The translations under genes were made by a program, and so were the position numbers. From positions 62,001-126,000 of the forward strand of contig NZ_FOBX01000016.1 in NCBI RefSeq assembly GCF_900109945.1: DNA of 64,000 nt. Reading direction: 5' to 3'. The notes beneath the pieces are model-generated. The model had not been told where the DNA came from and searched no databases. It was given only the letters and a program-made list of their open reading frames with translations. Below, in pieces: positions 1 through 7,133 of this stretch. The stretch comes from Bradyrhizobium sp. OK095. GTDB taxonomy: Bacteria; Pseudomonadota; Alphaproteobacteria; Rhizobiales; Xanthobacteraceae. Position 1 is the first letter of the stretch; each line of letters starts with the position of its first letter.

Positions 1-132
1 GTTGAAGCAGTCGAGGGCCTCGGCATAGCGGCCGAGATCGAACAGCGATTTGCCCTGCCTGGCGGCTTCCAGATGTTTTGGTGCGCTTGGTGGGGATTGC
101 TTTGCCGCGGCCCGGCGCTCTTGACGGTTCAT
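1..132 (-). CDS. TPR-repeat protein, N-terminal fragment (runs off window start)
   Basis: Only the first 44 residues lie in the window; the gene continues beyond base 1. It opens with a basic stretch (MNRQERRAAAKQ), and the segment from about residue 22 onward (AARQGKSLFDLGRYAEALDCFN) has the spacing of a tetratricopeptide helix pair. Rhizobial TPR proteins with a similar basic opening are often large TPR or TPR-glycosyltransferase (SPINDLY-like) proteins, but the catalytic part would be outside the window, so only a TPR protein is supported. The start ATG is at 132-130. The nearby FkbM methyltransferase would fit a glycan or protein-modification neighbourhood; that is inference. Confidence 0.6.
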   Translation of the reverse strand, partial: MNRQERRAAAKQSPPSAPKHLEAARQGKSLFDLGRYAEALDCFN

Positions 133-456
133 GGATTGGCCAGAAAAGTGGACAAGGTCAGTGGGCTCGCCGATATCTTGAGTCACCAGAAGGAGACGTG
201 CACTGCACTTGCCTTCTCGGGCCGCCGGTTCGCGTGCAGCTGTGCTTGCGAGGCTACGAGCGCGACTGCGGAGCCCCGTCGAGCCAGTCTCTGGTGCGAA
301 GCTGGTGTGAGGCTGGCGGGTGCTGGAGCGGTTCCTATGAGCGGACGAAAGCGGACCCGGCCCTTGCGCGGCGCCAGGACGAGCCCTGAACCCTGCCGAA
401 ATCGGCGGAGTCATTGCGTGCACCGGCACCGAAATCCGAGGTTCTCGACCCCGGCA
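133..456. other. Intergenic stretch holding one copy of a diverged direct repeat
   Basis: No gene is supported here. Overlapping open frames on the plus strand have no ribosome site or protein-like composition. Bases about 199-325 resemble bases 2036-2172; see the repeat entries. The stretch lies upstream of the leftward TPR gene and probably contains its promoter, but no convincing -35/-10 pair was seen. Confidence 0.4.
199..325 (+). repeat. Diverged direct repeat, copy A (flanks the FkbM gene)
   Basis: This stretch aligns with 2036-2172 in the same orientation. The best blocks are 229-250 (TTCGCGTGCAGCTGTGCTTG) against 2077-2098, about 20 of 22 identical, and 291-320 against 2141-2170 (CTGGTGCGAAGCTGG against CTGGTACGATGCTGG, then a shared GAGGCTGGCG). 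The two blocks are 62 bp apart in this copy and 64 bp in the other, which argues for common descent rather than chance. Function is unknown. Confidence 0.5.
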
Positions 457-585
457 TCACCGCACGCCGGTGCCTTTGCAGCGCTGGCACTTCACCACCT
501 TGTCGCCCTTCTTGAGCAAGCCCTTGCCTTCACAGTTCTTGCATTTCTGCTTCTTCTTGATGTTCGGGCCTTTTTCGCTGGTCAT
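457..585 (-). CDS. 42-residue zinc-knuckle mini-protein (DnaJ-type CxxCxGxG)
   Basis: A very small, lysine-rich protein with two cysteine motifs, CKNCEGKG (residues 15-22) and CQRCKGTG (residues 33-40). These match the CxxCxGxG repeats of the DnaJ zinc-binding region, where two such motifs bind one zinc ion. There is no J domain or substrate domain, so it is a stand-alone zinc hairpin. The start is ATG at 585-583, preceded by a good ribosome site (AGGAG, about 6 bases upstream); the longer in-frame extension to 753 lacks that support and reads as arginine/serine-poor filler. It lies between the TPR gene and the FkbM gene on the same strand. The function is not known; RNA or protein binding is possible. 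Confidence 0.65.
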   Translation of the reverse strand: MTSEKGPNIKKKQKCKNCEGKGLLKKGDKVVKCQRCKGTGVR

Positions 586-836
586 GAAATTCTCCTGCCG
601 TGAGAGGTGCTTTGCACAGGCTCCGCTCGACGAGGCGATATCCAGACGGACGCCGACGACATTGCCAATTTCATTCCATACCATCTCCGCACGTGCGGCG
701 ACAGCCCAGGGCAATGCCATGCCCGAGGCCCTTTCTCGCGACGTCAGATCCATCCGTGCTCAAGAGAATGTTGGCCGCAATCCGGAATAAGTCTCGTGCC
801 GGCTGCCGTCGCGCGTTGGCTTCGGCGCGGCTCGCC

Positions 837-1946
837 TCAAGAAGTCCTGCAATAGAGCACGGTTTCTTCGGGGTAGATCGTAAAATGATCCAGCCACATC
901 TTGTAGCCGAGGTTCAGGGAATTGATGAAGAGGGGAATGTCGACCCAGTCATTGGGCTTGTGATAGACGCAAATCGCCAATGACGGTTTGAACCGATTGA
1001 GCGTGCCCACGGCGCCCTTGAGCGCGGATAGCTCGGCACCCTCGATGTCCATTTTGATGAAATCGACACGAGGCAGTTTCTTGTCACGAACCACATCGTC
1101 GATGGAGATGGTTCTGATTTCGGCTGCACCGTGGAAGAGCGGACGCTCGGAAACCTGGCTGCCCGGACCATTGTTCATCATATAGAGTATCTTTTCGGAC
1201 GTCTCCCATACCGGTCTCTCGATGATCTCGATATTCGACGAATATTTGGGGTTCAGTGCGAGGTTCTCACGCAAGATATCGAGATTGTCCGGGATGAATT
1301 CAAACCCGATGACCTTGCCCGTGGGTCCCACCTTCGTTGCAAAATACAGGCTCGTATCACCGTAGCAGCTGCCGGCTTCGATGACGATATCGCCGGTCTT
1401 TGCCGCGATCGCCGGCTTTACGCCGCTGTACTCGTATTGCGTTTTCAAGAAGGTGGCGTCGATTCCGATGGGAGCGGAAAACAGATTGAGATCGTAGCCA
1501 ATGTCCTTCAGATCGAAATGAGTCAGCTCGAAGTTCATATTCTTGATTTTTTTTGCAGGCAGACGGTTCGTCTGCAGACTCCGTGCCAGGCTCCGCTCTT
1601 GCCAGTATTTTGGAGAATTTCGAAAGATCTTGACGAGGTCATGCCCGATCACGCGCTGAAGATACAACTCCAACAGGACGTCTTTCGAATATTCGTCTTG
1701 CAGCAACTGATAGGTATCCAGCAGGACCAGCGGAAGCGACTTTGAGTTTTTCAGTCGCGCCATGGACAGGAGTTTGCTCTGATAATTTTGCATATCATGG
1801 CCCAGCGCTCGCTTGGGCTCAGGTCCATAGCGATCCGCCTCGTGGTTCTGTTCGAGATCTCTCGTGGCAATCTCGTACAATTTGGCCTGCAAGTGAGACA
1901 GGAATGAAATCGCAACGTCTGCCGAAATTTGAGCGTCTTGCGACAT
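837..1946 (-). CDS. FkbM-family SAM-dependent methyltransferase
   Basis: A 369-residue protein. The C-terminal half has the SAM-binding motif I (VIEAGSCYGDTS), an acidic strand-2 residue (GFEFIP) and the FkbM hallmark DFIKMDIEGAELSALKGA. The N-terminal ~150 residues are helical and charged without a recognised domain. FkbM proteins O-methylate sugars or other hydroxyls, often on exopolysaccharide, glycolipids or natural products; the substrate here cannot be read from sequence. I chose ATG at 1946 because a GAGAGG element lies upstream; ATG at 1970 (MKRG) is an alternative. Base composition is unusually AT-rich: 1501-1560 has 23 G/C in 60 bases, unlike the ~65% seen from 9500 on, which suggests transfer. 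It is flanked on both sides by a diverged direct repeat. Confidence 0.85.
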   Translation of the reverse strand: MSQDAQISADVAISFLSHLQAKLYEIATRDLEQNHEADRYGPEPKRALGHDMQNYQSKLLSMARLKNSKSLPLVLLDTYQLLQDEYSKDVLLELYLQRVIGHDLVKIFRNSPKYWQERSLARSLQTNRLPAKKIKNMNFELTHFDLKDIGYDLNLFSAPIGIDATFLKTQYEYSGVKPAIAAKTGDIVIEAGSCYGDTSLYFATKVGPTGKVIGFEFIPDNLDILRENLALNPKYSSNIEIIERPVWETSEKILYMMNNGPGSQVSERPLFHGAAEIRTISIDDVVRDKKLPRVDFIKMDIEGAELSALKGAVGTLNRFKPSLAICVYHKPNDWVDIPLFINSLNLGYKMWLDHFTIYPEETVLYCRTS

Positions 1947-2035
1947 TTGAATGACTGAGCCTCTCTTCATCCAGCGGTAGGCGGACCCAACGGTGCACCA
2001 CATTCCGAACCGTCGAACGGGCCAACGGAGTCGCT

Positions 2036-2172
2036 GACTGCACGGTCAACGTAAATTTGCGTTCCCGTGCCGTCAGTTCGCGTTCAGCTGTGCGTGCGGA
2101 GTCCTCCGAGCGCGGCGGGTGCGTGCGGTTGGGGGATTTTCTGGTACGATGCTGGTGCGAGGCTGGCGCGGG
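2036..2172 (+). repeat. Diverged direct repeat, copy B
   Basis: Partner of 199-325 (alignment described there). Its left edge, 2036-2056, begins GACTGCACGGTCAACGTAAA. This also resembles the 12-bp inverted repeats at 2307-2318 and 7007-7018 that bracket the NACHT-nuclease gene; the reverse complement of the latter continues with CCGTAAAT. The whole interval 1947-2500 has no supported gene. Confidence 0.5.
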
Positions 2173-2306
2173 TTGAACAGTCCAAGACCCATTCTGGTCC
2201 TTCACGGCTTCATCGAGAAAACCGAGAGAGGCCGCCCCTATTAGGGTGACGCGAGCCTCGCGGACGATGCCCTCATGATGCGTGCTGAGGCAAAGCGGGT
2301 CAATCT

Positions 2307-2318
2307 AGTGCACTGTCA
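2307..2318 (+). repeat. 12-bp inverted repeat, left copy (AGTGCACTGTCA)
   Basis: AGTGCACTGTCA here is the exact reverse complement of TGACAGTGCACT at 7007-7018. The pair encloses the 4.3-kb NACHT-nuclease gene and little else. Beyond the 12 exact bases the similarity continues weakly inward (ACGGAATT against CCGTAAAT). It could be the relic of transposon ends or a regulatory site; no target duplication was found. Confidence 0.45.
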
Positions 2319-2500
2319 ACGGAATTCCCAGATCAACACACCTAGCTTGCGGCGGCGGTCGCCTAGTGACAGCGCTTGAAGGACGCGACAAGAGCGCCAC
2401 TTCGGCTCGACCGCCTTGGAATGAGCTAGGTGATCCTTGGCCGCTTTCGCTGGGCAAACACGTCGAGGCAAGTGTGACCGTTGTGAGTAGAAGCGCGCAG

Positions 2501-5500
2501 CTAGCAACGCGACTTCGTAGTTTCGCTCACCTTTCTGGCTTTCGACTGTTTGACGACACTATTTTTTGCGCGCTTGACGCTCGTTTTTGAAAGTTTAACG
2601 GCGACGTTTTTGACGCGCTTGACACCGGCCTTTGATCCCTTATTAGCCGCTGTTTTACTTAAAGCTTTGGAGATCGGCTTCTTAGCACGGCGCGCCGAAG
2701 GTTTCGCTGTTACCCTATTCGCGGCCGTTGTGCGGGTCTTTGTGGTCGCTGCAGACTTTGCGGGAGTTTTGGCAGTCTTCGTCGCCCCTTTTTTCTTCTT
2801 GGCAGTCTTCGCACGCGATACGTCGAGGACGTAGACATCTATCTTGCCGGCGAGTTCCGCAGGCATTCTCTTAATGATTTCCTCACGCAGCAGGGCGGGA
2901 GAAGTTATCAAAGGGTCTCTTCGGCCGGCGATTCTTTCATCGACGCCGAACCATAAGATCAGGTACACACCCTGATTTGCTGCTCCCGGGTATATGGTGT
3001 AACGGCCCGCCAGCTGAACCGAAGCTGCGGTGTAGAGTTCACGGTTCCATTGCCCCTTTAGTTCGGTCACGAGGATGACTTGAGATTTGTCGATTACGGC
3101 CGAGGCTGTAAAATCACAGCGCTTCTGGTTGGCCATCTGGTGCTCGACAACCACGCCAAGGTTGAGCGCACGAAACAAATCCTGAAGCCTATCGACGATC
3201 CGGTCTCGCGCTTTATTTTCGTCTACGCGCTTGTCGCCTGAATAAAACACCTCGGCGGGATTTGTGGCGTCTCCCTTTAGCCGGAGCTGAAATTCATCAA
3301 GAAGCTCGATCAGTAGGGCTCGCATATCCTCTACTGACGCAATTTTGCTGTCGTCGAGAAGGTGCGAAATGTCGGTGGGCGTTGGAGCGCGAAAATCCGA
3401 TAGTGCTTGCTGCCTGACTGCTTCCGCGCGTTGGCTTTTAACCGAATTCCAAAAGTTAGAAAACCTGGTGTCTGACAAAATCCGATCGAACACTGGGATA
3501 GAGTTTGAAGGATCGTCTCTTCCGATGGTGAAAACTACATCGGTCAGGAATCTGTAAGCGATTTCTCCCGGCGGGTCGCCACTGCCCCAACTGTTTGGCA
3601 AGGGCAACTTTGGCCATGCTGCAACGAACCCGTCGAGAACACGATAAACCTGTTCGGCGTTGAGTTGCGGCCATCCCTGTGAGTCATGTCGGCCAAGCCG
3701 GCCCGAATAGTGCTCGATCTCAAGTATTGATTTCGGATCGGTGCTGAACTCTGCCCATTTTGCATCGGAAGTGAGCAGTATGAAAAAGAAATGGCGAAGC
3801 AGCCAGAACTTCCGGCGCTTTATACCAACATCGGAGGGGTCTATTGGGTCGTTGCAGCGCGTCTCAATCAACGCATTGAGCTGAGCTCTGTCCGCGTGAG
3901 TTGCGGCGATGCCGAATAGCGTCTCCCGCGAATGCCAGGGCATAGCCGGATACCGTGCGAGCCAATCAATAGCGAGCGCGCCTTTCACGTTCGCGAAGGT
4001 TTCATGGTGATCGAGCATGTAGACGTTGGTTGCGGCATCTCCCGGGCGAATCAGCTGCGGCTCGATAAGGCGAGTTATGAACTCGATCTTGTCCGCGTCG
4101 GATGAGAAGATCAGGCCGTCTATGGTTCGTTCGAAGCGTTCAGCTTCGCCTTCCTGGTATGCTGATCCCCCGATGCCACTAGCCTTTACGGCACGAAGCA
4201 TATCAAGGGAAATGCCTGCTAGCGTTCCAGTCTTACGAAAGGTCGCAAGGCAGGCCGCTTCAAGGACCATTGAAACGTTGGTGCTGCCCCGCTCTGCTAT
4301 AACTGCTATTGAGGGAATCTCAGGAGTAATGAAGCTAAAGCAGTTGAGAAGGGCGGTTTCGATGAGCTTTTCGTCCTTGATAACCAGATCATCTTCGTGT
4401 GCGCCGTGAAGATAGCGTTGGGCCAAAGCGATCAACCAGCCCCAGTGTCGTCCCGCTACGATCAGGACACGGTTAGCCTCAAAATTGGCGAGCAGGCCAG
4501 CTCTGCGCTCAACCTCCATACGTTTGTAATGTCTGCGCGAGTGACCAAATCTGACATAATCTCTTTGAAACAGCTCGCGACTAGCTCGATTGACCTTGGT
4601 CCAGATACGCAACAGTTCGGATGACGTACGAGCCTGAGCTTTCATGCGAGCTCTGGTTGGACTGGGGCCTCTTGCTGAAGTATCGTAAGGACTGTGAGAG
4701 ACTATCAGATGCTGCCAAAGCACGTGATTTCCGATGGCAAGCGCATGGTCCACAAGCGCGTCGTAATCGCCTTCACGAAAGGCCAATCCGGAATGGGTTG
4801 AATTCATGAAAAAATGGACCCGAGTTTCGATGATTTGGTCCGGGTCGGATAATCCGCCTATCATTGAGATCTGGATCGCCCGGCGAAGACCGGCGTTCTG
4901 CGACATAGCTTCGACAGACCTGCTTTGGTCACCGCTCTTATGATTTTCAAACACGAGGCGTTCGGTCCACCGCCTGATTTGACATGCATCGTGAGGGCCG
5001 ACCATAAGCTCGAAGTAATTGTCAAGAAGGTAGCCGGCAATCTTGCTAATTCCTCGGCGGCAAGTGCAACGATGTGGTTTGGTTTTGCCGCATGTGCACG
5101 CGAGGTTGCTTGTGACTCCATCAAGAAGGTATCGCGTGTCATTAAGGCTGAAGCTCGATATGACCTTACGAATGAAATATCTCGACCCTAACCCGCGTTC
5201 GCGTATTCCGCTTTCGGGATAGAGCATCGCAAGTGCTCTGACGAATACGAGGGCGTGAGGTTGCCCAATACGCGCTATCCCTTCGTCTCGGAGAATCGTC
5301 GATGCAATATCAAGCGAGTCCCGCGTCGCCTCCGCAACCAGCGCGTTGAAGTCGTTGATCAGGCCACTTTTCGAAATCGCTGCAATGTTTTGATAGGCCT
5401 GGTCCCGGTCATGCTCTTCGGCCTGAGAGTCCAGAAGGAGGGTCCGAAACTCCGGCTCAAGGCCTTTACCTGCTTCTGTGTCGTAAAGGAGTTCGAGTAT

Positions 5501-6778
5501 CAACCCGCGCAAGTGCGTCCTGGAATTGGCTCCAGAAAGGAGAGGGCGGACATGCGCAATCATATCCGCCGTGAAGAACCCCGCGACATTAAACTTCCTC
5601 CACGAATCCATGCGCCGGAAAAATGGATCGTTTTCAGCTAGCGACTTTAATTCATTGAGCAGCAACGGTTTGACCGATGCGTGGAGCTGCGATGCATCGC
5701 CGTTAGCAAACACTGCATATGGGTCAAGCTTGACAATTGTCTCCTGCGTATTGCGGTTGCCCAGCGACGCCATCCATCCCAGCAGGCCCCGTAGCTCGTT
5801 GCGTACCGTGGAATTCGGGGCGACAACCGCAAGGCACCGCCTTAAAGAAAAAGTATTCGTCGGGTCTTCGATGCGCTTGATCAGGTAATCGGCCGCACAA
5901 TACTCGGCGACGATCCGATGGACGGGATCATGCCGATTGACCGTGTCGGTCGGTTTAAAGAGGCGCGTGTTCAGAGCAAAGTCGGCGATTTCGGCGTTCG
6001 ACGCGATGCCACGGAGATAGGGATAGACGTAGCCCTCTATTTCTTCGTTAGCTGAAACGCCCAAAGCGCCAGAAAGAAGCAGTTTGGCGAAGAGTTCGCT
6101 GGCTGCGGCAACGATGGTGTCGATCTCCGGACGCGCTGTCGCTCCCGGAGCGTTCGTTCGTTCGCTGGCAAGCCTGCGCGCCGCATCAGCGTAAATCTGC
6201 TTCTTTGACGAAAAGTGCCGCCCGCCCTGCACGTAAGCGTCGGCGAACAGCTTGAGAAATTGAGGATTTCCTAGGATGGGCGTGAGCTCGAAACGGGTCG
6301 CCTCGGCTCGGAACGCCTCGAAGTCTTCGGAAGGTAGATAGTCTGCGAACAACTGTTGTTGTTCGTCGTGATCGAATGGTTCGAGACGCAAAATGGTTGG
6401 CTCGACGCCGAAACAATCGCGAACCGCAGTCGAGCGCGCTTGATCCCAAACATATGAACGGCTTGCAAGAATCACAGTTGTCGCCGTCGACGCGCGCGCC
6501 TTTACAATGATCTCGTTAATCTTCTCCTCGCCGATCCGCGCCACTTCGTCGAGCGCATCGATCACAAGCACGCTCTTCGTAGCGGGAGCTTCGTGAACAA
6601 ACTGACTCGCGGGCTGACGGGGAACCTCATAGCTCTTGCTTAGAAAGTCGAGTAAGTCCGACTTTCCAGCGCCGGGCTCGGCAAGAACGACAAATATCCC
6701 GCTCTGTCCGACCAACTCGCTGTCCATAGCGAGCTTGTCTCCGCGGTGCAGCTTTCTTTGAATGTAGAATTCCAGCAT
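2501..6778 (-). CDS. NACHT-like NTPase fused to a PD-(D/E)XK-like nuclease with a histone H1-like tail; putative defence protein
   Basis: A 1425-residue protein. Residues 33-40 are a Walker A loop (AEPGAGKS), 70-78 a Walker B (VLVIDALDE) with the DALDE form typical of NACHT/STAND ATPases, 102-108 a sensor-like strand ending in Arg (VILASRS), and 170-178 the GNPQFLKLF motif of the following helical domain. Residues ~220-1180 are mostly helical repeats, with a Cys/His cluster near 561-574. Residues ~1215-1260 fit a PD-(D/E)XK core: D near 1222 (CDF), then VTELKG with E and K near 1238-1240, then a QLAGRY helix. Residues ~1321-1425 are almost all K, A, T, S, R. Bacterial NACHT and Avs proteins are antiphage sensors; this one has the order NTPase-sensor-nuclease, the reverse of most Avs proteins. 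It is a single gene with AT-richer composition. The start ATG has no clear ribosome site. Confidence 0.8.
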   Translation of the reverse strand: MLEFYIQRKLHRGDKLAMDSELVGQSGIFVVLAEPGAGKSDLLDFLSKSYEVPRQPASQFVHEAPATKSVLVIDALDEVARIGEEKINEIIVKARASTATTVILASRSYVWDQARSTAVRDCFGVEPTILRLEPFDHDEQQQLFADYLPSEDFEAFRAEATRFELTPILGNPQFLKLFADAYVQGGRHFSSKKQIYADAARRLASERTNAPGATARPEIDTIVAAASELFAKLLLSGALGVSANEEIEGYVYPYLRGIASNAEIADFALNTRLFKPTDTVNRHDPVHRIVAEYCAADYLIKRIEDPTNTFSLRRCLAVVAPNSTVRNELRGLLGWMASLGNRNTQETIVKLDPYAVFANGDASQLHASVKPLLLNELKSLAENDPFFRRMDSWRKFNVAGFFTADMIAHVRPLLSGANSRTHLRGLILELLYDTEAGKGLEPEFRTLLLDSQAEEHDRDQAYQNIAAISKSGLINDFNALVAEATRDSLDIASTILRDEGIARIGQPHALVFVRALAMLYPESGIRERGLGSRYFIRKVISSFSLNDTRYLLDGVTSNLACTCGKTKPHRCTCRRGISKIAGYLLDNYFELMVGPHDACQIRRWTERLVFENHKSGDQSRSVEAMSQNAGLRRAIQISMIGGLSDPDQIIETRVHFFMNSTHSGLAFREGDYDALVDHALAIGNHVLWQHLIVSHSPYDTSARGPSPTRARMKAQARTSSELLRIWTKVNRASRELFQRDYVRFGHSRRHYKRMEVERRAGLLANFEANRVLIVAGRHWGWLIALAQRYLHGAHEDDLVIKDEKLIETALLNCFSFITPEIPSIAVIAERGSTNVSMVLEAACLATFRKTGTLAGISLDMLRAVKASGIGGSAYQEGEAERFERTIDGLIFSSDADKIEFITRLIEPQLIRPGDAATNVYMLDHHETFANVKGALAIDWLARYPAMPWHSRETLFGIAATHADRAQLNALIETRCNDPIDPSDVGIKRRKFWLLRHFFFILLTSDAKWAEFSTDPKSILEIEHYSGRLGRHDSQGWPQLNAEQVYRVLDGFVAAWPKLPLPNSWGSGDPPGEIAYRFLTDVVFTIGRDDPSNSIPVFDRILSDTRFSNFWNSVKSQRAEAVRQQALSDFRAPTPTDISHLLDDSKIASVEDMRALLIELLDEFQLRLKGDATNPAEVFYSGDKRVDENKARDRIVDRLQDLFRALNLGVVVEHQMANQKRCDFTASAVIDKSQVILVTELKGQWNRELYTAASVQLAGRYTIYPGAANQGVYLILWFGVDERIAGRRDPLITSPALLREEIIKRMPAELAGKIDVYVLDVSRAKTAKKKKGATKTAKTPAKSAATTKTRTTAANRVTAKPSARRAKKPISKALSKTAANKGSKAGVKRVKNVAVKLSKTSVKRAKNSVVKQSKARKVSETTKSRC

Positions 6779-7133
6779 GGAGAAGCTATAAGAAAAAGAA
6801 AAGCAGCCAGCTAGATATTATGCTCGCAAGGCGCGATTCGTTCAACGGACTGATCAATGAGCTCTGAGCAGTGCGGGTCCAACTCCGTAGCCGCCCATCC
6901 TTCCCAGGTCGCGTTTCCGGCCTCTGCACCCCGCCAAAGTTCAGTGAAGTCTTACTTTAGGCATCGAACCCCTTCTTCGGTTTCTTCTTGAGCGAGCCAT
7001 TTACGGTGACAGTGCACTCAATTAATGGGTTTTCGAACCCTGGCGCTCGGTGCGTTATTTCGGTAATCCGAAATGTCGCTGCAACGAACAACAAGCCGAG
7101 ACCCGTGGGAGCAACACCTCGGCCCTCCAGCTC
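6779..7133. other. Intergenic stretch with two hairpins and an inverted-repeat end
   Basis: No gene is supported. It holds the right inverted repeat (7007-7018), a hairpin at 7027-7040 (GGGTT, loop TTCG, AACCC) and a second at 7057-7074 (ATTTCGG, loop TAAT, CCGAAAT). The minus strand at 6957-6990 reads as a lysine-rich C-terminus (LKKKPKKGFDA then stop), possibly a gene remnant. Either hairpin could stop transcription of the amidohydrolase gene, but neither is followed by a T-run on that strand. Confidence 0.4.
7007..7018 (-). repeat. 12-bp inverted repeat, right copy (TGACAGTGCACT)
   Basis: Exact reverse complement of 2307-2318. Together they bracket the NACHT-nuclease gene at a distance of about 4.7 kb. 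On the minus strand the match to the third relative at 2036 is better than to the left copy, because both continue with CGTAAAT. Confidence 0.45.

Noticed and set aside
1819..2205. Arginine-rich 128-codon minus-strand frame over the FkbM start and copy B of the repeat
   Set aside because: Overlaps the better-supported FkbM gene in another frame and shows no domain.
6939..7000. Arginine-rich ~19-codon frame starting MARSRRNRRRG on the minus strand
   Set aside because: Too short and without a ribosome site; more likely part of a gene remnant.
1..7000. Prophage or integrated plasmid
   Set aside because: No integrase, structural phage gene, replication or conjugation gene is present in the window; only base composition and gene type suggest transfer.
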